Source: JBFLYO01 sp040756745 (GTDB taxonomy: Bacteria > Bacteroidota > Ignavibacteria > UBA10030 > UBA6906). Taken from it: a stretch of 60,845 nucleotides of DNA. Location of the stretch: assembly GCA_040756745.1 (NCBI GenBank), contig JBFLYO010000023.1, positions 1-60,845 of the forward strand, given 5' to 3'. The notes below the pieces were generated by a model that saw only the letters and a list, made by a program, of their open reading frames with translations, had not been told where the DNA came from and did not search any database. This document shows, piece by piece, positions 25,664-34,835 of this stretch. The position numbers and the translations under genes are program-made. Within the stretch, counting starts at the first letter, position 1. Every line of letters begins with the position of its first letter.

Positions 25664-28600
25664 ATGTCGCGCGTTGTGGGCCGGGGTATCATCCCCATCC
25701 TCGTCGTACTGATCCTGGGCCTATCGGGAGCTTCAGCGCAGGAGGAGTTCGGCAAGAACAAGGTCCAGTATGTCAAATTCAACTGGTGGTTTCTTCAAAC
25801 AGACCACTTCGACATCTATTTCTCCGACGGCGGACAGTACCTGGCGGAATTCACCGCGGCTGCCGCCGAGACGGCGTACACTGCGATCAGCAAGTCCTTC
25901 CGGTACCAGCTCGTCAACCGTGTGCCGATCATCGTCTACAATTCGCACAACGAGTTCCAGCAGACCAACGTTATCGCCGAATACCTGGAGGAGGGAATCG
26001 GCGGCGTCACGGAGCTCTTCAAGAACCGCGTCGTCGTCCCCTTCGAGGGAGAGTACAAGAAATTCCGCCACGTGATTCACCACGAGCTCGTCCACGCGGT
26101 GATTAACGACATGTTCTACGGCGGATCGATCCAGTCGATCATTGCCAACAACATCGCACTTCAGCTCCCGCTCTGGTTCAATGAGGGACTCGCCGAGTAC
26201 GAGGCATTGAAGTGGGACACCGACTCGGACATGTTCCTGCGCGACGCGACCGTGCATGAGTATCTTCCTCCGATCAATCAGCTCTACGGATACTTTGCCT
26301 ACCGGGGCGGGCAATCGCTCTGGTGGTACATTGCCAACAAGTACGGTGAGCAGAAGGTGGGCGAGATCCTGAACAGGATCAAGAGCACACGAAACGTCGA
26401 AGCCGGATTCCGCGGATCGATCGGCGTCGGACTTGAGGAGCTCAACGAACGCTGGCAGAAGGAGATGAAGGTCACCTACTGGCCCGACATCGCGAAGCGC
26501 GAGGAGCCCGCCGACTATGCGCGGCGACTGACCGACAACCGCAAAGACGGCGGGTTCTACAACACAAGCCCCGCAATCTCCCCGCAGGGCGACAAGATCG
26601 CCTTCATTTCGAACAGGAACGAGTACTTCGAAGTCTTCGTCATGAATGCGACCGATGGCACGATCCTGCAGAAGGTGGTGAGCGGTTCAACGACGAACAA
26701 TTTCGAGGAACTCCACCTGCTGACCCCGGGCATCAGCTGGTCGCCGGACGGGAAGAAGCTGGCCATTGCCGCAAAGGCGGGGGCGCAGGATGCGATTCAG
26801 ATCCTCGATGTGGCGGAAGGTGATGAGGAAGAGCTGACGTTCGGGCTGGACGGCATCTTTTCGGTCGACTGGTCCCCGAAAGGTGACGCGCTCGCCTTCG
26901 TGGGAGACACCAAGCGACAATCGGATATCTATGCCTACAATCTGAACACGAAGGCGTTGACCAACCTGACGGACGACACTTACAGCGACGGTCGGCCGGG
27001 CTGGTCTCCTGACGGCACAACGGTCTACTTCTCCTCCGACCGCGGGTCGGCTGGACGGGGTGACGTTCAGAACATCCGGTATCACGACTACAGCCAGGAC
27101 GACCTGTATGCGGTGGATGTTGCGACGCGGAAGGTTGAACGGCTCACCGACTGGCCGCAGAGCAGCGAGAACTCGCCCGTGGTCTCGCCGGACGGGAGGA
27201 AGATGCTGTTCATCTCCGATCGGAACGGCATCAACAACATCTACGAGATGGACCTCGAGACAAAGGACTGGCGGCCCATCACCAACTCCCTGAGCGGTGT
27301 CTATCAGCTTTCCCTGTCGCGCGACGGATCGAAACTGGTCTTCTCCTCGCTCAACCATGGCGGCTTCAACATTTTCCTGATGCGGAGCCCGTTTGACCGC
27401 GACCTGAAGATCGCGGAGCTGGAGCCGACGGAGTACTACAAGGATCTGAAAACGGCAGCGGAAGGGAAGCCAGCCACAGTGCAGAAGGAATCGCCCGCTG
27501 TTGCCGCGGCGGCACCCACGGGGGCGCCGGAGGACACCACCGGACTGTATGGCAAAGACATCCAGATTGACTTCAGCAACTATGTCTTCAAAGACACCTA
27601 CGAAGATACGGTGCCGAAAGATTCGACTATCCGGCGGCTGCCGAAGATCGCCGAGAACGTGGACGAGCACGGCAACTTCAGGATCAACAAGTACAAGCTG
27701 AACTTCTCGCCTGACATCATCTACGGCAACGCGGGCTACGATACGTTCTACGGCGTCACCGGCTCGACCATCATGGCATTCAGCGACCTGCTGGGCGACC
27801 ATCAGATCATCTTCGCGACAAACCTGCTGCTCGATCTGAAGAACAGCGACTTCGCGCTGCAGTATTATTATCTCCCCAATCGCATTGACTTCGGCTTCGG
27901 GGGATTCCACAGCGCACGGTTCGTCAGTATCGGCGACCAGTATGGTGGCAGCATCTACCGCTTCCGCACGTACGGGGCGAGCGTGCAGGCGCTCTATCCG
28001 TTCGACCGGTTCAACCGACTCGACTTCGGCCTGAACTGGTTCAACATTTCGCGGGAGAACATCGAAGAACCGGCCGACCCCATTCAGTACCGCAGCGTGC
28101 TGGTGCCGAGCATTGCCTTCACTCACGACAATTCTCTCTGGGGCTACATTGCCCCAATGATCGGCACGCGCTACAAGGTGAGTCTGTTTGGCACACCGAA
28201 GCTGGGCGCGAGCGGGCTGAGTTTCGTCAATGCCACAGGCGATTACCGGACGTATGTCCGGCTCGGTCGGAACTACAGCTTCGCGTTCCGGCTGGCGGGG
28301 GGAGGGAGTTTCGGAAAGAACCCCCAGAAATTCATCATCGGCGGGACCGACAACTGGATCAACCGCACGTTTGAAGGGGACTACATCCCGCTGGAGAATG
28401 CGGAAGACTACATCTTCCTGCAAGCGGCACTGCCGCTGCGCGGATACAATTATAATGCGCAGATCGGCTCAAAGTACGGCCTCTTCAATTTCGAATTCCG
28501 GTATCCGCTGTTCGCATTCCTGCAGGCCGGACCGCTCCCGATCGGGCTGCAGAGTATCGGCGGGGTGATGTTCTTCGATATGGGCTCCGCGTGGAACAAG

Positions 28601-28792
28601 GAACGTGACTATGTTGCGTTCACCAAGAACGCGCAGGGTGCGACAGTCACGCGGGATCTTCTCATGGGGATGGGGACAGGCGCGAGAATCTTCTTCCTCG
28701 CGTTCCTGGTCCGGCTGGATGTTGCGTGGGCGTGGTATCTCGACGGGTTCTCGGAGCCGAAGTACTACATCTCACTTGGAGCGGACTTCTGA
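25664..28792 (+). CDS. Gluzincin peptidase, TolB-type propeller and outer-membrane barrel fusion
   Basis: A secreted protein of about 1042 residues in three parts. After a signal peptide (MSRVVGRGIIPILVVLILGL then SGASAQ) comes a peptidase-MA-like domain: the HExxH zinc motif is in HHELVHAVINDM, and a downstream Glu in WFNEGLAEYEAL completes the gluzincin set. Next is a TolB/PD40 propeller with repeated SPDG-type blades (ISWSPDGKKLAI, PGWSPDGTTVYFSSD, VVSPDGRKMLFISD). The last 400 or so residues form a surface-antigen-like beta-barrel ending in ISLGADF. This suggests a protease tethered to the outer membrane. ATGs at 25643 and 25655 are alternatives; 25664 has GGGGAG 11 bases upstream and gives the best signal peptide. 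Confidence 0.85.
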   Translation: MSRVVGRGIIPILVVLILGLSGASAQEEFGKNKVQYVKFNWWFLQTDHFDIYFSDGGQYLAEFTAAAAETAYTAISKSFRYQLVNRVPIIVYNSHNEFQQTNVIAEYLEEGIGGVTELFKNRVVVPFEGEYKKFRHVIHHELVHAVINDMFYGGSIQSIIANNIALQLPLWFNEGLAEYEALKWDTDSDMFLRDATVHEYLPPINQLYGYFAYRGGQSLWWYIANKYGEQKVGEILNRIKSTRNVEAGFRGSIGVGLEELNERWQKEMKVTYWPDIAKREEPADYARRLTDNRKDGGFYNTSPAISPQGDKIAFISNRNEYFEVFVMNATDGTILQKVVSGSTTNNFEELHLLTPGISWSPDGKKLAIAAKAGAQDAIQILDVAEGDEEELTFGLDGIFSVDWSPKGDALAFVGDTKRQSDIYAYNLNTKALTNLTDDTYSDGRPGWSPDGTTVYFSSDRGSAGRGDVQNIRYHDYSQDDLYAVDVATRKVERLTDWPQSSENSPVVSPDGRKMLFISDRNGINNIYEMDLETKDWRPITNSLSGVYQLSLSRDGSKLVFSSLNHGGFNIFLMRSPFDRDLKIAELEPTEYYKDLKTAAEGKPATVQKESPAVAAAAPTGAPEDTTGLYGKDIQIDFSNYVFKDTYEDTVPKDSTIRRLPKIAENVDEHGNFRINKYKLNFSPDIIYGNAGYDTFYGVTGSTIMAFSDLLGDHQIIFATNLLLDLKNSDFALQYYYLPNRIDFGFGGFHSARFVSIGDQYGGSIYRFRTYGASVQALYPFDRFNRLDFGLNWFNISRENIEEPADPIQYRSVLVPSIAFTHDNSLWGYIAPMIGTRYKVSLFGTPKLGASGLSFVNATGDYRTYVRLGRNYSFAFRLAGGGSFGKNPQKFIIGGTDNWINRTFEGDYIPLENAEDYIFLQAALPLRGYNYNAQIGSKYGLFNFEFRYPLFAFLQAGPLPIGLQSIGGVMFFDMGSAWNKERDYVAFTKNAQGATVTRDLLMGMGTGARIFFLAFLVRLDVAWAWYLDGFSEPKYYISLGADF

Positions 28793-28810
28793 CGGCGTGT
28801 GGGGTGGGCG

Positions 28811-30283
28811 CTAGTTCACCGGGAGTTTCACGGTGAACACCGATCCCTTTTGCGGTTCGCTTTCCACGCTGATGGACCCGCGGTGAAGTTCCGCGATCCA
28901 CTTTGCGATGGAGAGCCCCAGCCCCGTTCCGCCCATCTCTCGCGACCGCGCCTTGTCGACCCGGTAGAAGCGGTCGAACACCTTCGGGATGTCCTCCGCC
29001 GGGATGCCGATCCCCGTATCGGAAACCCGGAAGACCGCCGTCCCGTCCTGCCGTATCACCTCCATTGTCACCGCTCCTCCCCCCGGCGTGTACTTGATCG
29101 CGTTGTCGATCAGGTTGAGAAAGAGCTGCCGCAGCCGGAGTCGGTCCCCGACGATCGTGATCGGCGCGCCGGCGTTCAACGTAACGCGGATTCCTTTCCG
29201 CGACGCGAGCACCTCGCTGTCCTCATACAGTTCCTCCACGAGCGTCTTCAGATTGACCTCCGAAAATTCCGCGCGGTAGAGTCCCTGGTCCGCCTTAGCA
29301 AGCGTGAGGAGATTGTCGATGATGGAGGTGAGCCGCAGGATCTCCTCAAGTGTACTCTCCAGAACGCGGCGATACTCCTCGGGGGACTTCGGGCTCCGCA
29401 GGGCAAGCTCGATCTCTCCGCGGACGATCGTCAGCGGCGTCCGGAGCTCATGCGACACGTCGGCCGAAAATTGCCGCACCTGGGCGAATGAATCGCGCAG
29501 CCGCCTGATCATGTCGTTGATCGTCAGCGTCAATTGCCCGATCTCGTCGTTGGGCGTTTTGACGGGGATCGTCTGGTCGAGATTCTCGGCTGTGATGCGC
29601 CGGGCGCGGGTGGCGATCTCCTTGACGGGGGAGAGAGATTTGTTGGCGAGGGCAAGCCCGCCGAAGGCCGACACCGCGAGCGCGATCGGCGCGAGGATCA
29701 GGAAAATCACGTAGAGACTCTGGAGAAGCTCACGGACTTCGGCCAGGGGGTAGCCAACCAGATAGGTATAGTCCTTGTCTCGGTTCAGCGCGATCCTGAT
29801 CGGCTCGCCGTTCAGCCAGCCGGTAGTCAACACGGTGGCGTTGATGCCGACCGTGTCCGTGAATACGAGGCTGTCCGTCCCGAGGTTGTACGAACGGTAG
29901 ATGGCCGTCCCGCGCCGGTCGGTGAACTGGATGTAGGTCTTCTTGGGGCTCTGCAGGGTGTGCTTGAAAATCTGATTCCAGATCTCATCGGCCTCTTCTG
30001 TCGAGTCCTTTTCGGCGTCGGCCGGGCCGGATGGCATCTGGCCCGCTTTCTTCCTGATCATCGTGTCGATGGACCGCTTGCCCGGTTTCACTTTGCCGGC
30101 CTGCGGCTGGATGAAATCGCGCACCCAGCGGACCTCATTCTTCAGGGACAGGTCGAGGTTTTCTGAGAGCGTCCGGCTCGTGAAATAATAGGACGTCGTG
30201 CCGAAGAGGAGAAGCGTGGAGAGAACCAGCAGGGTGTACCAGAACGTGAGCCGGGCGCGGATGGACTGGATGCGAATGGTCAT
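28811..30283 (-). CDS. HAMP-containing sensor histidine kinase
   Basis: A sensor of 490 residues with transmembrane helices at about 11-33 and 190-213 around a periplasmic sensor region of 155 residues. A HAMP linker (about 212-262) is followed by the HisKA domain with H278 in SADVSHELRTPLT and the ATPase domain (N box NLIDNAIKYTPGGGAVT, G1 DTGIGIPAEDIPKVF, G2 GGTGLGLSIAKWI). This is the classic OmpR-class sensor layout. It begins 4 bases after the response regulator gene, so they form one operon. The divergent TRAP transporter operon is the obvious candidate target, the ligand being perhaps the transported acid (inference). Confidence 0.94.
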   Translation of the reverse strand: MTIRIQSIRARLTFWYTLLVLSTLLLFGTTSYYFTSRTLSENLDLSLKNEVRWVRDFIQPQAGKVKPGKRSIDTMIRKKAGQMPSGPADAEKDSTEEADEIWNQIFKHTLQSPKKTYIQFTDRRGTAIYRSYNLGTDSLVFTDTVGINATVLTTGWLNGEPIRIALNRDKDYTYLVGYPLAEVRELLQSLYVIFLILAPIALAVSAFGGLALANKSLSPVKEIATRARRITAENLDQTIPVKTPNDEIGQLTLTINDMIRRLRDSFAQVRQFSADVSHELRTPLTIVRGEIELALRSPKSPEEYRRVLESTLEEILRLTSIIDNLLTLAKADQGLYRAEFSEVNLKTLVEELYEDSEVLASRKGIRVTLNAGAPITIVGDRLRLRQLFLNLIDNAIKYTPGGGAVTMEVIRQDGTAVFRVSDTGIGIPAEDIPKVFDRFYRVDKARSREMGGTGLGLSIAKWIAELHRGSISVESEPQKGSVFTVKLPVN

Positions 30284-30287
30284 GCGG

Positions 30288-30959
30288 TCATCCCTCCCGC
30301 AGGACGTACCCCACGCCGCGTACGGTGTGGATCAGTTTAGCGGACCGGCCGGTGTCGATCTTGCCCCGGAGGTGATTGATATAGACATCGATCAGGTTGG
30401 TGCCGGTATCGAAATTGTAGTCCCAGATGTGCTCAGAGATGATCGTGCGGCTGAGCACGCGGTCCTTGTTGCGCAGGAAAAACTCCAGCAAGGCATATTC
30501 TTTCGTAGTCAGGTCGATCACCTTTCCGGCGCGCTTTGCCTTATGCGAGACCGTGTCGAGCTCGAGGTCGGCGATCGAGAGCACGGTGGATTTTTCCAGC
30601 ACGCCTCTCCGGAGCAACGAACGGACGCGTGCAAGGAGTTCGGCGAATGCAAACGGCTTGGTGAGATAATCGTCGGCCCCGCTGTCGAGTCCTGCCACCT
30701 TGTCGTCCGTCGCAGTCTTCGCCGTCAGCATCAGGATGGGGGCGGTGCCGCCGTTGCCGCGGTACTCGCGCGTGAGCGCGAGTCCGTCCTTCTTCGGCAT
30801 CATCAGGTCGAGGATCAGCAGATCGTAGTCGGTGTCCCGTGCCATGCGCAACCCTTCCTCCCCGTCGTTCGCGGTGTCCACCGTGTAATGCTCTTCCTGC
30901 AATCCCTGCTGGATGAACCGGGCGACTTTCTTTTCGTCTTCGACGACGAGAATGCGCAT
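30288..30959 (-). CDS. OmpR/PhoB-family response regulator
   Basis: A response regulator of 223 residues. The receiver domain has acidic residues E7/D8, phosphoacceptor D51 in LLILDLMMPKKDG, the switch Thr in LMLTAKT, and the conserved Lys in DDYLTKPF. A winged-helix DNA-binding domain follows (about 125-222, LTTKEYALLEFFLRN and NLIDVYINHLRGKID). The ATG at 30959 is where the receiver fold begins. The promoter -10 box ends only 5 bases upstream, so the mRNA is probably leaderless. It is divergent from the TRAP operon across 82 bases. Confidence 0.94.
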   Translation of the reverse strand: MRILVVEDEKKVARFIQQGLQEEHYTVDTANDGEEGLRMARDTDYDLLILDLMMPKKDGLALTREYRGNGGTAPILMLTAKTATDDKVAGLDSGADDYLTKPFAFAELLARVRSLLRRGVLEKSTVLSIADLELDTVSHKAKRAGKVIDLTTKEYALLEFFLRNKDRVLSRTIISEHIWDYNFDTGTNLIDVYINHLRGKIDTGRSAKLIHTVRGVGYVLREG

Positions 30960-30964
30960 GACAA

Positions 30965-30993
30965 AAATTACGGGATTTCCCGGCCAGTTGCAA
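30965..30993 (-). promoter_or_regulatory. Promoter of the response regulator operon with an internal inverted repeat
   Basis: On the minus strand: TTGCAA (30993-30988), 17 bases, TAATTT (30970-30965). The start codon begins 5 bases after the -10 box, implying a leaderless transcript. Within the spacer, CGGGA-TT-TCCCG (30971-30982) is a short inverted repeat that could be a binding site for the regulator. Confidence 0.5.
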
Positions 30994-31041
30994 AACAGGC
31001 GCGGTGGAATCTTGGGTGCCAATTGGCTATATTGGCCCGAC

Positions 31042-31929
31042 ATGAACGTCAACTCTCACACGGTCCCGTCCCGGATTCTGGCAGTGACTGTATGCTGCGC
31101 GTCGATTGTGCTGCCAGGTTGCCTGCAGCAGATTGCCGTATCAACGGTCGGCGGCATGGTGGATGAGGGGTTTGAGGCATTCACGTCCGAGAGCGATCTG
31201 GAATTCGCTGAGCAGGCGCTTCCTGGAAACCTCAAGCTCCTCGACGTCATGTTGAAGAATTCCCCCGACGACGAGCGGCTCCTCCGGCTGGCGAGCGAGG
31301 GATATGCAAGCTATGCGCTCGCGTTTCTTGAAGGGAAGGACGACGAGCGCGCCAGGGCGTTTTATCTCCGGTCGCGGGATTACGGCCTCAGGATCATGCG
31401 GAACGACGGTGCACTTGCGCGAGCGTTGGACGGGAGCCTCGAAGACCTGAAAGGGGAGCTCGTCCGCCGCGACAAGGATGACGTCCCCGGGGCGTTCTGG
31501 GCTGCGTTCGGATGGGGGGGGTATATCCAGCTTTCACTCACTGATCCGGCAGCGCTTGTCGACCTGCCGCGTGCCCAGGCGCTGATGGAGTTCGTCGAGC
31601 GGGTTGACTCGACCTATTACTTCAGCGGTGCGCACCTGTTCCTGGGCACGCTGTACGGCAGCAGAGCCCGGATGCTGGGCGGCGATCCTGAGAAATCCAA
31701 AGCCCATTTCGAAGCGGCGCTCAGGATCAACAGAGGGGCCTTTCTGCTGACCTATCTCTATTATGCGAAATCGTATGCGGTCCAGACACAGAACGAGGCT
31801 CTGTTCGAAGAGCTTCTCATGAAGGTCCGTGACACCCCTGTCGATGTCCTGCCCTCGTACCGTCTGGCCAACACCATAGCCAAAAAGAAAGCCGAGCAGC
31901 TGCTCGGCAAGAAATCCGATCTCTTCTGA
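31042..31929 (+). CDS. TRAP transporter TatT component, TPR lipoprotein
   Basis: A lipoprotein of 295 residues with the lipobox VLPGC (acylated Cys27). Its helical-repeat body, with motifs such as GYASYALAFLEGKDDERARAFYLRSRDYGLR and the later LFLGTLYGSRARMLGGDPEKSKAHFEAALR, is that of the TatT (T-component) family described in Treponema, whose trimer binds the TRAP substrate protein. The next three genes encode the binding protein and both permease subunits, a full tetratricopeptide-associated TRAP system. The ATG at 31042 follows a TATATT (31028-31033) by 8 bases, so this transcript too may be nearly leaderless. It probably sits in the periplasm on the outer or inner membrane. Confidence 0.88.
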   Translation: MNVNSHTVPSRILAVTVCCASIVLPGCLQQIAVSTVGGMVDEGFEAFTSESDLEFAEQALPGNLKLLDVMLKNSPDDERLLRLASEGYASYALAFLEGKDDERARAFYLRSRDYGLRIMRNDGALARALDGSLEDLKGELVRRDKDDVPGAFWAAFGWGGYIQLSLTDPAALVDLPRAQALMEFVERVDSTYYFSGAHLFLGTLYGSRARMLGGDPEKSKAHFEAALRINRGAFLLTYLYYAKSYAVQTQNEALFEELLMKVRDTPVDVLPSYRLANTIAKKKAEQLLGKKSDLF

Positions 31930-31943
31930 ACGTGACTGCACCC

Positions 31944-32978
31944 ATGAAGACTATCATGAGCGTTTTCCCTCGTGCTCGTTGCATTGTTGTGGCGGCGTGG
32001 CTCCTCGGCGCAGCGTCTGCGCAGGCACAGCAGTACACAATCAAGTTCGCCTCGATCGCACCCGACGGAAGCACGTGGGTGAACGAGCTCAGGGAGTATG
32101 ACAAGGCCATACGAGCTGAAAGCAACGGCCGGCTCGGCTTCAAGATCTACCCCGGTGGAGTGCAGGGGGAGGACAAGGATGTCATCAAGAAGATCCGGCT
32201 GGGCCAGCTCCACAGCGCCGGGTTTACCGGCGTGGGGCTCGGCGAGATCGCCCCCAAGGTGCGGATCCTCGATGCGCCGTTTCTCTTCCGGGACTACGCA
32301 GAGGTAGACTATATCTACGGCACGTTCAAGGACGAATTTGAACAGGCATTCCGCGACAACGGGTTCGTGCTCCTCGGCTGGGCCGAGGTGGGGTTCGTGT
32401 ACGTGTTCACCAATACGCCGGTCCGGACACTGGCCGACATGAGCGGCGTGAAGATGTGGATGTGGGAAGGAGACGTGGTCGCGGAGGCAACGTTCAAGGC
32501 GTTCAAGATCAACCCGATTCCGCTGTCGGTCGTCGACGTCCTCACGTCGCTCCAGACCGGCCTGGTTAACGGCGTGTACATTTCTCCTTATGCAGCAGTG
32601 GCGTTGCAGTGGAACACGCGCGTGAAGTACATGATGTCCGTCCCCCTTGCCGACGCGTGCGGCGCGGTAGTGGTGTCAAAGAAAATGTTCGATACCCTTC
32701 CCCCGGACCTCCAGGAGATCCTGCTGCGCAACGGCCGGAAATACCTGGCGCAGCTGACCAGGAAGAGCCGGCAGGAAAACGCCGACGCGATCCCTGTGAT
32801 GAAGAAAAACGGGTTGCAGGTCATCGAGGTGAATTCCCCCGCAACGATCAAGGAGTACGAGGCGACGGGGAGAATTGCCCGTCGGTCACTTGTCGGAAGG
32901 CTATTCGCACAGGATTTCCTTGACCGGGTGGAGCAGGCGCTTGCAAGTTCCCGCGCCGGGAAGGCCCGCGGCAAATGA
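31944..32978 (+). CDS. TRAP transporter periplasmic substrate-binding protein (DctP family)
   Basis: An extracytoplasmic solute receptor of 344 residues with the signal peptide MKTIMSVFPRARCIVVAAWL...ASAQA. The mature part starts with the family pattern YTIKFASIAPDGSTWVNELREY and contains KIYPGGVQGEDKDVIKKIRLGQLH, VRTLADMSGVKMWMWEG and SLQTGLVNGVYISPYA, all DctP-type blocks. Substrates of the family are mostly organic acids; TatT-linked receptors are suspected of binding hydrophobic ligands. I chose the ATG at 31944 over the GTG at 31932 because the signal peptide begins there. The stop overlaps the start of dctQ (ATGA). Confidence 0.93.
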   Translation: MKTIMSVFPRARCIVVAAWLLGAASAQAQQYTIKFASIAPDGSTWVNELREYDKAIRAESNGRLGFKIYPGGVQGEDKDVIKKIRLGQLHSAGFTGVGLGEIAPKVRILDAPFLFRDYAEVDYIYGTFKDEFEQAFRDNGFVLLGWAEVGFVYVFTNTPVRTLADMSGVKMWMWEGDVVAEATFKAFKINPIPLSVVDVLTSLQTGLVNGVYISPYAAVALQWNTRVKYMMSVPLADACGAVVVSKKMFDTLPPDLQEILLRNGRKYLAQLTRKSRQENADAIPVMKKNGLQVIEVNSPATIKEYEATGRIARRSLVGRLFAQDFLDRVEQALASSRAGKARGK

Positions 32979-33475
32979 GGGCTCTCCGTGCGCTGAGTGG
33001 GCTGCTGACGCGCATCGAGGGGTGGGCCCTCGTCCTCTTCCTGAGCATCATGATCGTCCTCTCCTTTGCTCAGGTCCTCCTCCGTAATCTTTTCGGCAGC
33101 GGCCTCATATGGGGTGACCAGCTCGTCCGTCAGATGGTGATGTGGACGGGTTTCACCGGGGCTGCACTGGCTGCCGCGGGCAACAGGCATATCAGCATCG
33201 ACGCGCTGACGAAGTTTTTGCCGGCGAGGGTCAGACATGCCTTGCGCGTGCTGACCAATGTCTTCGCTTCGGTCGTCTGCGTGTACCTCATGCTCGCAGC
33301 CTGGGGACTGCTGCTTTCGGAGCGCGAGTCGGGGGGAGAGATGTTTTTGGCGATCCCGGAATGGGTTGGACACGTCGTCATCCCTGCGGGCTATGCGCTC
33401 CTTGCCATTCACTTCCTGATTAACGCGGTCGAGAACGGCAGGGCGGTCTTCATCAAGGTGGGAGGGAAAGGCTGA
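32975..33475 (+). CDS. TRAP transporter small permease (DctQ family)
   Basis: A four-helix membrane protein of 166 residues. It shows the DctQ pattern: first helix WALVLFLSIMIVLSFAQVLLRNLFGSGLIWGDQLVRQMVMWTGFTGAALAAAGNRHISID (positions about 12-75), then two further hydrophobic segments and the terminal HFLINA. It scaffolds the large permease and the binding protein. It overlaps dctP by 4 bases and ends 3 bases before dctM. Confidence 0.9.
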   Translation: MRALRALSGLLTRIEGWALVLFLSIMIVLSFAQVLLRNLFGSGLIWGDQLVRQMVMWTGFTGAALAAAGNRHISIDALTKFLPARVRHALRVLTNVFASVVCVYLMLAAWGLLLSERESGGEMFLAIPEWVGHVVIPAGYALLAIHFLINAVENGRAVFIKVGGKG

Positions 33476-33478
33476 GTC

Positions 33479-34759
33479 ATGGAATCCCTCCTGATCACAG
33501 TCGGGCTTGTCCTGCTCGCCTTCCTCGGTGCACCGCTGTTTGCAGTCTTCGGCGCAGTCTCCATGCTCGCCTTTGCGGCGGAGGGGATCGACCCGTCGGT
33601 GATCATGGTTGACCTCACCCGGATCTTCACTAACCCGACGCTCGTCGCAATTCCGCTCTTCACGTTTGCAGGGTACATGCTTGCGGAGAGCAAAGCGCCG
33701 GTACGGCTGGTCAATCTCGCACGGGCGATTTTCGGCATGATTCCCGGCGGGCTCGCCGTTGTTGCGCTCGTGACGAGCGCGATGTTCACAGCGTTCACCG
33801 GCGCATCGGGGGTGACAATCATCGCGCTCGGCGGATTGCTCTATCCGATTCTTCTCAAGGAACAGTACCCGGAAAAATTCTCGCTCGGGTTGATCACCAC
33901 GACGGGAAGCTTGGGGTTACTCTTTCCTCCCAGCCTGCCGATCATCCTGTATGCACTCATTGCGTCGATCAGCATTGACAAGCTCTTTGCGGCGGGAATT
34001 GTGCCTGGTGTGTTGTTGGTTGCCGCTTTGACGGTCTACAGCGTGAGGCAGGGGAAGAAATTCAATCTTCAGCGACATCCTTTCGTCTGGTCCAACGTGC
34101 TCTCCTCGCTCCGCGCGGCTGCGTGGGAGCTGCCGTTACCGATTGTGGTGGTCGCAGGGATTTACTCCGGCGCGTTTACGGCGACCGAAGCGGCGGCGGT
34201 CACCGCCTTTTACGTGTTGGTGGTCGAGGTCTTTGTCTATAAAGACCTCACCCTATTCAAGGACGTCCCACGCGTCATGCGCGACAGCATGACGCTTGTC
34301 GGCGCGGTGCTCATGATCATCGGCGTGGCAATGGGACTGACAAATTACCTGATCGATCAGGAGGTGCCGAACAGGCTGTTCGAGATGACGAGGACGTTCA
34401 TCGAGAGTCCGACGATGTTTCTGGTGGTGCTGAACCTCTTCCTGATCGTCGTCGGCATGATGATGGACATCTTCTCCGCCATCATCGTCGTGGTCCCGCT
34501 TATCAAACCCATTGCCGAGGCCTACGGGATCAATCCGGTGCATCTCGGCATCATCTTCCTCACCAACCTGGAGATCGGCTACCTCACGCCGCCGGTCGGG
34601 TTGAATCTGTTCATCTCCAGTCTCCGCTTCGAAAAGCCGGTGTTCACCGTGGTACGGGCGACGCTGGTCTACATCGGTATACTGCTGGCGGCGTTACTCG
34701 TGATTACGTATGTGCCGGCGTTGAGCTTGTGGCTGGGGGAGGCGTTGGGAGTGAAGTAG
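33479..34759 (+). CDS. TRAP transporter large permease (DctM family)
   Basis: The sodium- or proton-coupled translocation subunit, 426 residues with about 12 membrane segments. Typical DctM blocks are visible: IPLFTFAGYMLAESK, TAFTGASGVTIIALGG, GLITTTGSLGLLFPPSLPIILYA and NLEIGYLTPPVGLNLFI. It completes the TatT-DctP-DctQ-DctM operon. A hexamer repeat array follows the stop codon at once (34771-34810). Confidence 0.95.
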   Translation: MESLLITVGLVLLAFLGAPLFAVFGAVSMLAFAAEGIDPSVIMVDLTRIFTNPTLVAIPLFTFAGYMLAESKAPVRLVNLARAIFGMIPGGLAVVALVTSAMFTAFTGASGVTIIALGGLLYPILLKEQYPEKFSLGLITTTGSLGLLFPPSLPIILYALIASISIDKLFAAGIVPGVLLVAALTVYSVRQGKKFNLQRHPFVWSNVLSSLRAAAWELPLPIVVVAGIYSGAFTATEAAAVTAFYVLVVEVFVYKDLTLFKDVPRVMRDSMTLVGAVLMIIGVAMGLTNYLIDQEVPNRLFEMTRTFIESPTMFLVVLNLFLIVVGMMMDIFSAIIVVVPLIKPIAEAYGINPVHLGIIFLTNLEIGYLTPPVGLNLFISSLRFEKPVFTVVRATLVYIGILLAALLVITYVPALSLWLGEALGVK

Positions 34760-34770
34760 GAGCAGAGCAG

Positions 34771-34810
34771 GATCGAGATTAAGATTGAGATTAAGGTCGA
34801 GATTGAGGGG
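34771..34810 (+). repeat. GATTRA hexamer array
   Basis: Six tandem hexamers, GATCGA, GATTAA, GATTGA, GATTAA, GGTCGA and GATTGA, followed by GGGG. Unit and ending are the same as in the arms of the inverted repeat at 16563-16635. It lies between the convergent dctM and DUF190 genes. A short GGGG/CCCC hairpin (34807-34824) overlaps its end; there is no T run on either strand. Confidence 0.85.
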
Positions 34811-34835
34811 AAGAGCATCACCCCGCAGCAGTTGA

